A DNA stretch of 64,000 bases from Vibrio sp. NTOU-M3 (GTDB lineage Bacteria; Pseudomonadota; Gammaproteobacteria; Enterobacterales; Vibrionaceae), in the NCBI RefSeq assembly GCF_040869035.1, contig NZ_CP162100.1, forward strand, positions 868,001 to 932,000. The letters run 5' to 3'. Positions 7,754 through 15,880 of the stretch are shown one piece after another. A model generated the notes under the pieces. The model was not told where the DNA came from and did not search any database. It saw nothing but the letters and a program-made list of their open reading frames with translations. Numbering within the stretch: the first letter of the stretch is position 1; each line of letters begins with the position of its first letter. The translations under genes and the position numbers were made by a program.

Positions 7754-9329
7754 AACTAAACTCAGGCCAGCATTGATGATGCTGGCCTTTTTAGAGTGTT
7801 CTTTTATGTTTCAAACTCCATCTTTTGCTGACGTACATGACAAAAAAGTTGAAATAGAAAGCGGTCTGCTATTGGGTAGCATTAACCGCAGTATCAATAT
7901 CTCAGTGTTTAAGGGCATTCCTTTTGCCGCGCCACCGGTAGGCAATCTACGTTGGGCTGCACCTGAACCTGTTGAAAAGTGGCAAGGGGTACGCAGGGCC
8001 AAGGAATATGGTGCATCAAGTATTCAAACGCTGCCTGAAAAAGGCTCTTTCTATCAAAAAGAATTTTTGCCCAAACCGCATGTATATGATGAGGATTGTT
8101 TATATCTCAATGTATGGGCGCCCGAGGCTACGAATAATGAACAACTACCCGTTTTAGTGTGGTTTTACCCAGGCGGTTTTGTTTGGGGATCGGGCAGTGA
8201 TGACTCTATTGATGGGACCGCACTTGCTAAAAAAGGCGTTGTGGTGGTCACCATAAACTACCGAGTTGGTGTTCTGGGATTTATGGTACATCCGGAATTA
8301 ACACAGGAATCGCCGAATCACACATCAGGAAACTATGGCTTACTTGATCAAATTGCAGCGTTGAAATGGGTGCAGCGCAATATAGGTCAGTTTGGTGGTG
8401 ATAAAAGTAACGTGACAGTTTCTGGGTTGTCAGCAGGTGCAATCAGCGCGCACCTTTTATCTTCATCGCCGAGAGCAAAGGGGTTATTCCATAAGATTAT
8501 CGCACAAAGTGGCTCAGTCTTTGCGATGAAAGGGCATGCAACACTTGAGAACAGCGAAGCTGCGGGGATTAGATACGCGAACAGTTTAGGCGTGACTTCT
8601 ATTAATCAACTGAGAAAGCTCTCTCCTGAAGAATTGATGGCGAAACCCTATAAAGCATGGCCGGTTGTTGATGGTTGGTTGTTACCAGAGAGTGTATCTA
8701 GCGCGTATGAAAAAGGGCAGCAAATTGATGTGCCTATGCTGATAGGCGGTACATCAGAAGAAGCGGCGACAATATCGCGTGATGTCATCAAACTGGACAC
8801 ATTTGAATTTTGGGCGAAAAGCCTATTTGGTGATTACACAGAAGAATATCTAAAGCTTTATCCAGCCAATACAGACGGCCAAGCTTGGCACAACTTTGTT
8901 TCAGCAAAAACCGAGTCAATCCATTGGGCGATGCGAAAGTGGGCACACCAACAAAATAAGTCGGGCACCGAACCTATTTATCTGTATTCGTTTAGCAAAG
9001 CGCCTCCCGGTGAATTTAGCTCGCAGCACGGGGCGTATCACATGGGAGATTTAGTCTATGCCTTTGATAATCTCGATACGGTCGATAGACCTTGGACTAA
9101 AGAGGATAGGGAGTTGGCTGAATTGATGTCGAGTGCTTGGGTCAATTTTGCTAAAACAGGCAATCCCAATGGTGGTGGATTGCCTTTATGGCCAGCGTAT
9201 TCGAGTAAGGACGATGTCATCATGGTATTTGACAGTAAAACTCAAGCAAAGGTTGATGAGCGAAATACGGCGTTGCATCGATTGTTCGACAAAGAGTTTG
9301 CAACGAACAAGGGGTACTTGAAGTTATAA
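7743..9329 (+). CDS. Type-B carboxylesterase, probably exported
   Basis: Up to 528 residues, alpha/beta hydrolase of the carboxylesterase/cholinesterase family. Visible: GIPFAAPPVGNLRW near residue 60, oxyanion segment FYPGGFVWGSG, nucleophile elbow VSGLSAGAIS, a glutamate in GGTSEEAA and the catalytic-histidine region QHGAYHMGDLVYAFDNL, with FAKTGNPN near the end. The longest frame starts at TTG 7743, overlapping the receptor by 11 bp, and gives a plausible signal peptide (KTKLRPALMMLAFL...SFA). An intrinsic terminator lies within its first 17 codons; an ATG at 7806 avoids it but loses the signal sequence. It may hydrolyse an ester in the imported siderophore; this is inference from position. 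Confidence 0.8.
   Translation: MTSKTKLRPALMMLAFLECSFMFQTPSFADVHDKKVEIESGLLLGSINRSINISVFKGIPFAAPPVGNLRWAAPEPVEKWQGVRRAKEYGASSIQTLPEKGSFYQKEFLPKPHVYDEDCLYLNVWAPEATNNEQLPVLVWFYPGGFVWGSGSDDSIDGTALAKKGVVVVTINYRVGVLGFMVHPELTQESPNHTSGNYGLLDQIAALKWVQRNIGQFGGDKSNVTVSGLSAGAISAHLLSSSPRAKGLFHKIIAQSGSVFAMKGHATLENSEAAGIRYANSLGVTSINQLRKLSPEELMAKPYKAWPVVDGWLLPESVSSAYEKGQQIDVPMLIGGTSEEAATISRDVIKLDTFEFWAKSLFGDYTEEYLKLYPANTDGQAWHNFVSAKTESIHWAMRKWAHQQNKSGTEPIYLYSFSKAPPGEFSSQHGAYHMGDLVYAFDNLDTVDRPWTKEDRELAELMSSAWVNFAKTGNPNGGGLPLWPAYSSKDDVIMVFDSKTQAKVDERNTALHRLFDKEFATNKGYLKL
7765..7792 (+). terminator. Intrinsic terminator after the receptor gene
   Basis: Perfect 9-bp stem GGCCAGCAT (7765-7773) / ATGCTGGCC (7779-7787), 5-nt loop, then TTTTT. 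It is 12 bp past the receptor stop and lies inside the 5' end of the esterase reading frame, so readthrough or a separate start downstream is required for esterase expression. Confidence 0.85.
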
Positions 9330-9378
9330 ACTTTTTGTCACGCCAGTTCAGGTTGTTGTCCCTACTTTGTATTGAAGG

Positions 9379-9846
9379 TTATTTGCCGTTTAGGTAGTCC
9401 AATACAACTTCGTGGTGAGTTTTGGTTTTGAACTTATTGAACACGTGTTCAATCACACCTTCTTCGTTGATCAGGAAGCTGATGCGGTGCAGGCCGTCGT
9501 ACACTTTACCCATAAATTTCTTCTCGCCCCACACACCAAATTGTTCCGCAACGGCATGGTCTTCATCAGACAGTAGGGTAAAGTTTAAGTTATCGCGCTC
9601 AATAAATTTACCTAAGCGTTTTACTGGGTCGATACTGACACCCAGTACCACAACATTGTGTGCATCTAATTCAGCTTTGGTGTCACGCAGACCTTGAGCC
9701 TGCACAGTACAGCCGGGCGTCATTGCTTTAGGATAGAAGTAAAAAAGAACTTTTTTACCTGCAAAATCTGAAAGAGTGACGGTATTGCCGTCTTGATCAA
9801 GGAGTGAAAAAGCAGGTGCTTTTGCACCCGCAGTAAGCGTATTCAT
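9379..9846 (-). CDS. bcp: Bcp-type thiol peroxidase (peroxiredoxin)
   Basis: 155 residues, AhpC/TSA family, cytosolic, reducing hydroperoxides with thioredoxin. The peroxidatic-cysteine motif is FYPKAMTPGCTVQAQGLRD near residue 45, very close to E. coli Bcp. E. coli has a second, resolving cysteine five residues on (CTVQAC); here that position is glutamine and the protein has no other cysteine, so it must act as a 1-Cys enzyme. Other Bcp landmarks are intact: LLSDEDHAVAEQFGVWGEKKFMG and the HRISFLI strand. It follows gcvR by 15 bp on the same strand and is probably cotranscribed with it. Confidence 0.93.
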   Translation of the reverse strand: MNTLTAGAKAPAFSLLDQDGNTVTLSDFAGKKVLFYFYPKAMTPGCTVQAQGLRDTKAELDAHNVVVLGVSIDPVKRLGKFIERDNLNFTLLSDEDHAVAEQFGVWGEKKFMGKVYDGLHRISFLINEEGVIEHVFNKFKTKTHHEVVLDYLNGK

Positions 9847-9861
9847 TCTTCTTCCTTTATT

Positions 9862-10404
9862 TTATTGGCTGCTTTGAAAAAAGTTTAAAGAACCATGCAC
9901 ACCAAGGGTGTGGCAAAGCTCATCAAATTCTTCTTGAAGTTGGACGAGGTTGATCTCTGAATCGACAAACGCGGTAATTGCAATATGGAATTGGTCTTGT
10001 TGAGACTGAACTTTTTGTTTGTCGATGGTTTGAGCGCTGAGCGATGATAAGCCGATGTTTCTGTCCGCAAAAAACTGCGTGAATTTCTCGGTTAAACCGG
10101 GTTTGTCGTCAGACTCTACAAACACCTCAAGTGTATAAGCATTGTTGAGTGGTGCATGTTTCGCTGTACGCTTCATCATAGTGATCAAATCGTGTTCCTG
10201 CCCGAGCAGAGGCAGTGTTGTTTCAACACGAGTGATCGCTGCATTATTTCCTGAAAGTAGCATGAGCAGTGTGAACTCGTTACCGAATAGAGCAATTCGG
10301 CTATCCACAATGTTGCAACCCGATTGAGTTACAAGATGGACTACTTGGTTACATACACCCGGGCGGTCTGAACCTACCGCAGTGAGCACCAGATGCTGAA
10401 TCAT
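9862..10404 (-). CDS. gcvR: Glycine cleavage system repressor GcvR
   Basis: 180 residues with two ACT-like domains: HLVLTAVGSDRPGVCNQVV at the N-terminus and LEVFVESDDKPGLTEKFTQFFA at about residue 90. GcvR has no DNA-binding domain; in E. coli it binds GcvA and blocks activation of gcvTHP when glycine is low. It is divergent from dapA and upstream of bcp, the arrangement known from enterobacteria and vibrios. The start ATG opens straight into the first ACT strand (MIQHLVLTAVG), which supports it. Confidence 0.93.
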   Translation of the reverse strand: MIQHLVLTAVGSDRPGVCNQVVHLVTQSGCNIVDSRIALFGNEFTLLMLLSGNNAAITRVETTLPLLGQEHDLITMMKRTAKHAPLNNAYTLEVFVESDDKPGLTEKFTQFFADRNIGLSSLSAQTIDKQKVQSQQDQFHIAITAFVDSEINLVQLQEEFDELCHTLGVHGSLNFFQSSQ

Positions 10405-10723
10405 AATATCACTTTGGTCTTTGTTATCATTATTAATGCTAGCTTAGCATAGTTGGTGAAGATAAAAACAATCTATCGTGTCGCTTTCTAGAGTGAAAAA
10501 CGCTATTTTGGTTAGTTTCCCAACGCATTTCCCATAATCCTCGTCAGCGTCGTGGAAACCTTACTTCAACATGACAAATTTTGATGAAAAAGGCGTAATT
10601 TGCCGGATCTCTAACATCTGATAAATATTCACTCAATTAGGTGGTTTAAGCGGGTTTAATAGCTTGTCTTTTTCAATCGCCTTACAGTACCATGCAAAAA
10701 GAAACGAAATGAGGGAGAGAGAC
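10405..10723. other. 319-bp divergent promoter region between gcvR and dapA
   Basis: Contains the gcvR and dapA promoters. I saw no riboswitch, attenuator or repeated operator. A TTG-initiated frame covers the last 60 bp but is best explained as leader before the true dapA start. Confidence 0.5.
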
Positions 10724-11602
10724 ATGTTTTCAGGAAGTATAGTAGCGTTAATTACACCGTTTAATCACGATGGCGAAGTTGACTACGTAAGCCTTAAGAA
10801 ACTGGTTGAGTATCATGTCGCTGCGGGTACAGACGGTATTGTTGCCGTTGGTACGACTGGTGAATCATCTACGCTGACTGTAGAAGAGCATGTCAAGGTT
10901 GTCTTAAAAACGGTTGAATTTGCCGAAGGTCGTATTCCTGTGATCGCAGGAACTGGTGCAAATGCAACGCATGAGTCGGTCACCTTCAGCCGCTTATTAA
11001 ACAACTCTGGCATTTCTGGTTGCCTGAGTGTGACACCGTACTACAACAAACCAACCCAAGAAGGTTTGTTCCAGCACTATAAAGCGATTGCAGAAGAGAG
11101 CGATGTACCGCAAATTTTGTACAATGTACCAGGGCGTACAGCGGTAGACTTACAACCAGAGACGGTTGCTCGCCTTGCTGAGATCGACAGCATTGTTGCG
11201 CTGAAAGATGCAACTGGCGATCTAGAAAGAATTGCAATTCACCGTGAACTTTGTGGCGAAGATTTTATCTTACTAAGTGGCGATGATTCGACAGGCTTGG
11301 AATTTGTAAAACGTGGCGGCCAAGGTGTTATCTCGGTAACGAATAATATTGCGGCAGAAGATATGGCGAAAATGATGCATTTGGCATTGGAAGGTAAGTT
11401 TGAAGAAGCAGAAATCATTAATCAGAGATTAATGGCGCTGCACAAGAACTTATTCGTCGAATCAAGTCCAATTCCAGCTAAGTGGGCAGCCCATAAAATG
11501 GGATTAATTGCACATGGTGGCCTACGTCTGCCTCTTACTGAATTGTCTGAAGGCGCTCGACCACTTGTCGCTCAAGCGATGACAGAAGCTTGTATCTACT
11601 AA
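10724..11602 (+). CDS. dapA: 4-hydroxy-tetrahydrodipicolinate synthase
   Basis: 292 residues from ATG 10724, preceded by a GAGGGAGAG ribosome site; a longer TTG frame from 10664 is rejected because the family begins with [13 protein letters not shown]. The enzyme condenses pyruvate with aspartate semialdehyde, the first committed step to lysine and diaminopimelate. The GTTGESSTL motif near residue 43, the tyrosine in VTPYYNKP, the Schiff-base lysine in ALKDATGD (about 161) and [10 protein letters not shown] are present. The lipoprotein gene bamC follows 53 bp later, as in E. coli. The asd gene for the previous pathway step lies 3 kb downstream. Confidence 0.97.
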   Translation: MFSGSIVALITPFNHDGEVDYVSLKKLVEYHVAAGTDGIVAVGTTGESSTLTVEEHVKVVLKTVEFAEGRIPVIAGTGANATHESVTFSRLLNNSGISGCLSVTPYYNKPTQEGLFQHYKAIAEESDVPQILYNVPGRTAVDLQPETVARLAEIDSIVALKDATGDLERIAIHRELCGEDFILLSGDDSTGLEFVKRGGQGVISVTNNIAAEDMAKMMHLALEGKFEEAEIINQRLMALHKNLFVESSPIPAKWAAHKMGLIAHGGLRLPLTELSEGARPLVAQAMTEACIY

Positions 11603-11655
11603 ATTATATGGATTGCCGAGGCGAAGCTTCGGCATTTAATTGTCCGGGAGTATCA

Positions 11656-12681
11656 ATGAAATATTCACACCAGCTAGTTTTGAGTTCACTAGCTGTTTTT
11701 GTATTAACGGCTTGTTCTGGTGGTGCATCTCAGCGTCGTCAGGCGAAAGATGACTTTGAATACTTAGACACACCATCACTATCTGAGTGGCAGGTTCCTG
11801 CCGGCTCTAAACGCCAGTACTACACCAACTATCAGATCCCTAAAGGGGACTTTGCTGGTGGTATCGGTAAAGAAGTCGATATTCGACCACCGCAGCAAGT
11901 TCTGGAGTTGATCCCGGGTGCTCGTGCTGAACACCGAGATGGTGAAGTGACACTTTGGTTGCTACGTGAAGATGAAGCACAGAAAGTGTGGCAAACGGCT
12001 GAGAAAATGCTCGCGGAACAAAACATCGCGATTCGTTCCCAAACTGATAAACGCATTGAAACCGAATGGGTGAGTTGGCAGTCTGAAGATGAAGACATGG
12101 AAGTGGGTAGCCGTTATGAAATTACACGTGTTGAAGCGAATAATCGTCACGGGTTCAAAATCTCTCTGATTGACTGGCGTGAAGGCGGTAAGCAAATGCC
12201 TGTTTCTGCCACCAATAAAGAACGTTACAACGCGCTAATGACGAACTTAGTGACCGCTCGTTACGATCGTGATTTACGCGAAGAAGCGGCGCGTCGAGCA
12301 CAAGAATTAGTGAAGCAAATTCCAATATCACTGGGTACTGACCGTAGTGGCTTCCCAGTTATTATTGCGCGCACACCATACAACGTTTTATGGCAACGTG
12401 CACCATCGTTGCTGCCAGCAATGGGCTTTACATTGGAAGAGCGCAACCAATCTCAAGGAACCATTAAGGCTAAGTATGCTGAGCCGGATGATGCGTTTTG
12501 GCAAGAAGTTGGTCTGAAACCGATTGGTCTCAAGTCAGGTACGTACACATTCTTGTTGGGTGATTTGGGTAACCGAACCTCTATCAACGTGACAGACTCT
12601 GCTGGTAAGCCAGTGGAAGAAGCATTACTGAAAGATATGGTGCCAGTGCTATCAGCGGTTGCAGATAAGCAAGCGAAATAA
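11656..12681 (+). CDS. bamC: Outer membrane assembly lipoprotein BamC
   Basis: 341 residues from ATG 11656. A lipoprotein signal ends in the lipobox LTAC (cysteine near residue 20), followed by the BamC N-terminal unstructured region that contacts BamD and then two helix-grip domains (around residues 85-200 and 215-335). BamC (NlpB) is an accessory lipoprotein of the BAM complex that inserts beta-barrel proteins into the outer membrane. An upstream in-frame codon at 11590 overlapping dapA is not used as start because it would bury the signal peptide. dapA-bamC linkage is the standard gammaproteobacterial arrangement. Confidence 0.95.
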   Translation: MKYSHQLVLSSLAVFVLTACSGGASQRRQAKDDFEYLDTPSLSEWQVPAGSKRQYYTNYQIPKGDFAGGIGKEVDIRPPQQVLELIPGARAEHRDGEVTLWLLREDEAQKVWQTAEKMLAEQNIAIRSQTDKRIETEWVSWQSEDEDMEVGSRYEITRVEANNRHGFKISLIDWREGGKQMPVSATNKERYNALMTNLVTARYDRDLREEAARRAQELVKQIPISLGTDRSGFPVIIARTPYNVLWQRAPSLLPAMGFTLEERNQSQGTIKAKYAEPDDAFWQEVGLKPIGLKSGTYTFLLGDLGNRTSINVTDSAGKPVEEALLKDMVPVLSAVADKQAK

Positions 12682-12704
12682 TTTCAGCGCTCGATATAAA
12701 ATCC

Positions 12705-12735
12705 AACGCCCGATGAACATCATCGGGCGTTTTGC
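12705..12735 (+). terminator. Intrinsic terminator after bamC
   Basis: Perfect 11-bp stem AACGCCCGATG (12705-12715) / CATCGGGCGTT (12721-12731), 5-nt loop, followed by TT and a nearby second T run. Confidence 0.9.
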
Positions 12736-12809
12736 TTTTAATTCGGTTTGAATGGTAGAGCTAGACAGCAAGCTTCCTGTTATTGCTATCGGCCAGAAGC
12801 AAGAAAGAA

Positions 12810-12836
12810 AAAGAGCGCCATGTAGGCGCTCTTTTT
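12810..12836 (-). terminator. Intrinsic terminator of nhaC (works on both strands)
   Basis: 10-bp stem AAAGAGCGCC (12810-12819) / GGCGCTCTTT (12825-12834), 5-nt loop, flanked by A and T runs so that it can terminate in both directions. It lies just beyond the nhaC stop. Confidence 0.85.
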
Positions 12837-12849
12837 GTATCCGTTAAGA

Positions 12850-14286
12850 TCAAGCGGTTTGTTTTTGAAGTTCTTGCTCTTCAACTTGTTCATTGACCAC
12901 TGCTTGTGGCTCGCACTTGTCGACAAACCAGCCCATGTACGACGTTAAGATTGTGACAATGATACAGACAAAGCTTAACCACATGAATGGTGCATAAGAG
13001 AGGGTAGCAACCCCTAAAATGCTCGCCATATAAATACCGTTATCACTCCATGGCACCATACCGGAAGTCAGTGTGCCACCAAATTCCGCATTACGTGATA
13101 GGTTTTTGCGTTTATAGCCTAAACGGTCATAGTTCTTTGCGCAGATCTTCGGCGTAAGAATAAGAGAAACGTACATTGCAGAACCAAAGACATTACCCAT
13201 GAAGGCTGTTGCGATGGTGCTGGTTGCTAATGAGCCTGAGCTATTGACGCGTTTTTCAAACAGTTTGGCGATAGTTTCTAATACGCCCACTTTATCTAAT
13301 AAGCCACCAAAACCAAGGCCAAAGACAATTACAGCAACCGAACCGAGCATGGATGACATACCCCCACGGTTAAGGATTGAATCAATAAATGGCACACCAG
13401 ATTCGATATGGTATGGCGCCCAAGCCGTGTTGAAAGCTTGTAGGAAGTCGACATCTTGGATCATCACTGCCCAGACGATACCAAGCAAAGAACCAAAGCT
13501 GATCACAGGGAATGATGGCATACGCATGGCCAATAAACCCAGAACAATGAGGACTGGCACAAAAGAGTATGGGGTAATATAGAACTGCTGTTCCATGGCC
13601 TTGATGACAGACTGCACCTGAGACATGTCGACATTACCAGCGTAATGGAAACCAAATGCGGTAAACATAATGCCAGTGATGATGTAGCTAATGAGCGCGA
13701 TTGGCAGCATGCCCTTGATGTGTTCCATGACTTCGACATTCGACATGGAAGATGCAAGGATCACCGAATCAGATAAAGGAGACATCTTATCGCCAAAATA
13801 ACAGCCAGACAGGATTGCCCCTGCGGTCACCGGTGCTGGAACACCTAAGCCTTGCCCAATCCCCATCATTGCGATTCCGGCGGTGCCTGCCGCACCCCAG
13901 GAGGTACCGGTTGCCAGTGCGGTTAATGAACAAATGATCATAGTGGCAAGAAGGAAGATAGAAGGGTGGATCGCTTTCAAGCCGTAATAAATAATCGTGG
14001 GTACAATGCCGCCAGAAATCCATGTTCCAACCAATGCCCCAACAGCTAATAGGATCAGCACCGCTCCTAGGCCATTTGAAATACCATTGAGCGCCGCTTT
14101 TTCCAATGCTTTGTACTTGTGGCCTAGGCGAACACCCAGCGCAATGATCACAAACCATCCAATATACAAAGCTAACTGAATCGGCAAGTTAAGCTTTGCG
14201 GTAAAAGAAAATGCTAACAGCAGGAAAAAACCTAGCGAAAGGGTTACCTGCAATAAGCTAGGTAAACGAGGAGAGTTCTGCATCAT
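12850..14286 (-). CDS. nhaC: Na+/H+ antiporter, NhaC family
   Basis: 478 residues, about 11-12 membrane helices. It carries NhaC family features: TGTSWGAAGTAGIAMMGIGQ near residue 125, then a GAILSGCYFGDKMSPLSDSVILAS loop around 155-180. NhaC antiporters exchange external protons for cytosolic sodium, relevant to a marine organism. I looked for a lysine riboswitch upstream, since some NhaC-superfamily genes are lysine transporters with that control, and saw none, so the antiporter call stands. Divergent from asd across a 418-bp AT-rich gap. Confidence 0.85.
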   Translation of the reverse strand: MMQNSPRLPSLLQVTLSLGFFLLLAFSFTAKLNLPIQLALYIGWFVIIALGVRLGHKYKALEKAALNGISNGLGAVLILLAVGALVGTWISGGIVPTIIYYGLKAIHPSIFLLATMIICSLTALATGTSWGAAGTAGIAMMGIGQGLGVPAPVTAGAILSGCYFGDKMSPLSDSVILASSMSNVEVMEHIKGMLPIALISYIITGIMFTAFGFHYAGNVDMSQVQSVIKAMEQQFYITPYSFVPVLIVLGLLAMRMPSFPVISFGSLLGIVWAVMIQDVDFLQAFNTAWAPYHIESGVPFIDSILNRGGMSSMLGSVAVIVFGLGFGGLLDKVGVLETIAKLFEKRVNSSGSLATSTIATAFMGNVFGSAMYVSLILTPKICAKNYDRLGYKRKNLSRNAEFGGTLTSGMVPWSDNGIYMASILGVATLSYAPFMWLSFVCIIVTILTSYMGWFVDKCEPQAVVNEQVEEQELQKQTA

Positions 14287-14704
14287 TAAGAGCCTCTGTC
14301 TGATTTAAGAGCTAATAAATGGTTAACTCGTTTTTATAATGACGCGTACTTTACAATGAACGGAGTTATATTTCGAATTAATGTCGTATTGATGTGATAT
14401 AAATCTGTGATGGTTAAATTGTATAGTTATAAATGCTAAAAATGGTTAATTTTAATGATCTGAAATGTTTTGTAATGTGAGATTGTTGTGTTACATCATG
14501 TAATCGTTATATGAAATCTGAATGCTTTTTGTTCATGTGTGGGAGTTGGAGAATGAAAAGGTGCCAAAATTCACTTTCCACAGAAAAATTTAGCCAAGTG
14601 AAAGAAAAGTTACGTAAAGAGGCATTTTTTTCTTGAGATTTTTATTCGAAAATTGAACTATTGAGACATCACCTTTTTAGATTTGATTACATGGAGAGTA
14701 CATG
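14287..14704. other. 418-bp AT-rich gap between nhaC and asd
   Basis: Divergent promoter region. No recognised riboswitch. One micro-ORF (14553-14636) with a GGAG upstream is annotated separately. A GGAGAG ribosome site directly precedes asd. Confidence 0.5.
14553..14636 (+). CDS. Possible 27-residue leader peptide upstream of asd
   Basis: ATG at 14553 follows a GGAG/GGAGA stretch at the right distance and opens a frame of 27 codons ending in TGA at 14634-14636, 68 bp before asd. It contains 5 lysines among 27 residues. It could be a leader peptide sensing lysine, but there is no clear terminator/antiterminator pair after it, and a frame this short can occur by chance. Confidence 0.2.
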   Translation: MKRCQNSLSTEKFSQVKEKLRKEAFFS

Positions 14705-15817
14705 ATGAGAGTAGGTTTAGTTGGTTGGCGTGGCATGGTGGGTTCGGTGTTAATGCAGCGCATGGTTGAAGAGAAGGATTTTGACCTTATTGACCCCGTT
14801 TTTTACAGTACTTCTCAAGTGGGTATTCCTGCCCCTAACTTAGGTAAAGATGCGGGTATGCTTCAGGACGCTTTTGATATTGAAAGCCTAAAGCAGCTAG
14901 ACGCTGTTATTACCTGTCAGGGTGGTAGTTACACAGAAAAAGTTTACCCAGCACTACGCCAAGCGGGTTGGAAAGGTTACTGGATTGATGCAGCCTCAAC
15001 ATTGCGTATGGCAGAAGATTCAATCATCACTCTGGATCCGGTGAACTTGTCACAGATTCAGCAAGGCATTCATGGTGGTACCAACACATTCGTTGGTGGT
15101 AACTGTACCGTTAGCCTTATGCTAATGGGTTTAGGTGGCCTATTTGAGAAAGGGCTAGTGGAGTGGACTAGTGCTATGACGTATCAAGCGGCATCTGGCG
15201 CAGGGGCGAAAAACATGCGCGAGTTGATTTCACAAATGGGTGTTATCAACGATGCAGTCAGCTCTGAGCTGGCAAACCCAGCAAGCTCTATTTTAGATAT
15301 TGATAAGAAAGTTGCGGACACCATGCGTAGCGACTCATTCCCTACGGATCAGTTTGGCGTACCTCTGGCTGGTTCATTGATCCCTTGGATTGACGTTAAA
15401 CGTGACAACGGCCAAAGCAAGGAAGAGTGGAAAGCGGGTGTTGAAGCAAACAAGATCTTAGGTTTCCAAGATGCACCAGTACCAATCGACGGTACTTGTG
15501 TACGGATCGGCGCAATGCGTTGTCACTCTCAGGCTCTAACAATCAAACTTAAGCAGAATGTGCCAATGGACGAGATTGAAGAGATGATCGCGACACACAA
15601 TGATTGGGTGAAAGTGATTCCAAACGATCGTGACATAACGGCGCAAGAGCTAACACCAGCAAAAGTGACAGGCACATTATCGATTCCTGTTGGACGCCTG
15701 CGTAAGATGGCAATGGGAGACGACTTCCTGAACGCCTTTACTGTTGGTGATCAGCTGTTATGGGGTGCAGCAGAACCGCTACGTCGTACGCTGCGAATCA
15801 TCCTTGCTGAAAAATAA
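14705..15817 (+). CDS. asd: Aspartate-semialdehyde dehydrogenase
   Basis: 370 residues starting [20 protein letters not shown], nearly the same as E. coli Asd; two ATG codons are adjacent (14702 and 14705) and the second matches the family start. It reduces aspartyl phosphate to the semialdehyde with NADPH, feeding lysine, methionine and threonine synthesis. The nucleophile cysteine lies in [15 protein letters not shown] near residue 135, and the substrate-binding motif [12 protein letters not shown] near residue 270 is intact. A palindromic terminator follows. Confidence 0.97.
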   Translation: MRVGLVGWRGMVGSVLMQRMVEEKDFDLIDPVFYSTSQVGIPAPNLGKDAGMLQDAFDIESLKQLDAVITCQGGSYTEKVYPALRQAGWKGYWIDAASTLRMAEDSIITLDPVNLSQIQQGIHGGTNTFVGGNCTVSLMLMGLGGLFEKGLVEWTSAMTYQAASGAGAKNMRELISQMGVINDAVSSELANPASSILDIDKKVADTMRSDSFPTDQFGVPLAGSLIPWIDVKRDNGQSKEEWKAGVEANKILGFQDAPVPIDGTCVRIGAMRCHSQALTIKLKQNVPMDEIEEMIATHNDWVKVIPNDRDITAQELTPAKVTGTLSIPVGRLRKMAMGDDFLNAFTVGDQLLWGAAEPLRRTLRIILAEK

Positions 15818-15832
15818 TAGAGAAAGTGAACG

Positions 15833-15859
15833 AAAAAAGCGCCAATTGGCGCTTTTTTT
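15833..15859 (+). terminator. Intrinsic terminator after asd, bidirectional
   Basis: AAAAAAGCGCCAA and TTGGCGCTTTTTT (15833-15858) form a perfect palindrome; the effective hairpin is GCGCC/GGCGC with an AATT loop, T run after and A run before. It also sits just past the stop of the convergent channel gene. Confidence 0.88.
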
Positions 15860-15880
15860 ATGTTTCCAGCGGCAGTGTCG

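Noticed and set aside
10664..10723. N-terminal extension of dapA from TTG
   Set aside because: The family begins at [13 protein letters not shown] and a strong ribosome site precedes that ATG; the extra 20 codons are leader.
14287..14704. Lysine riboswitch between nhaC and asd
   Set aside because: Looked for on both strands because NhaC-superfamily and lysine-pathway genes often carry one; the conserved purine-rich core and stems are not present.
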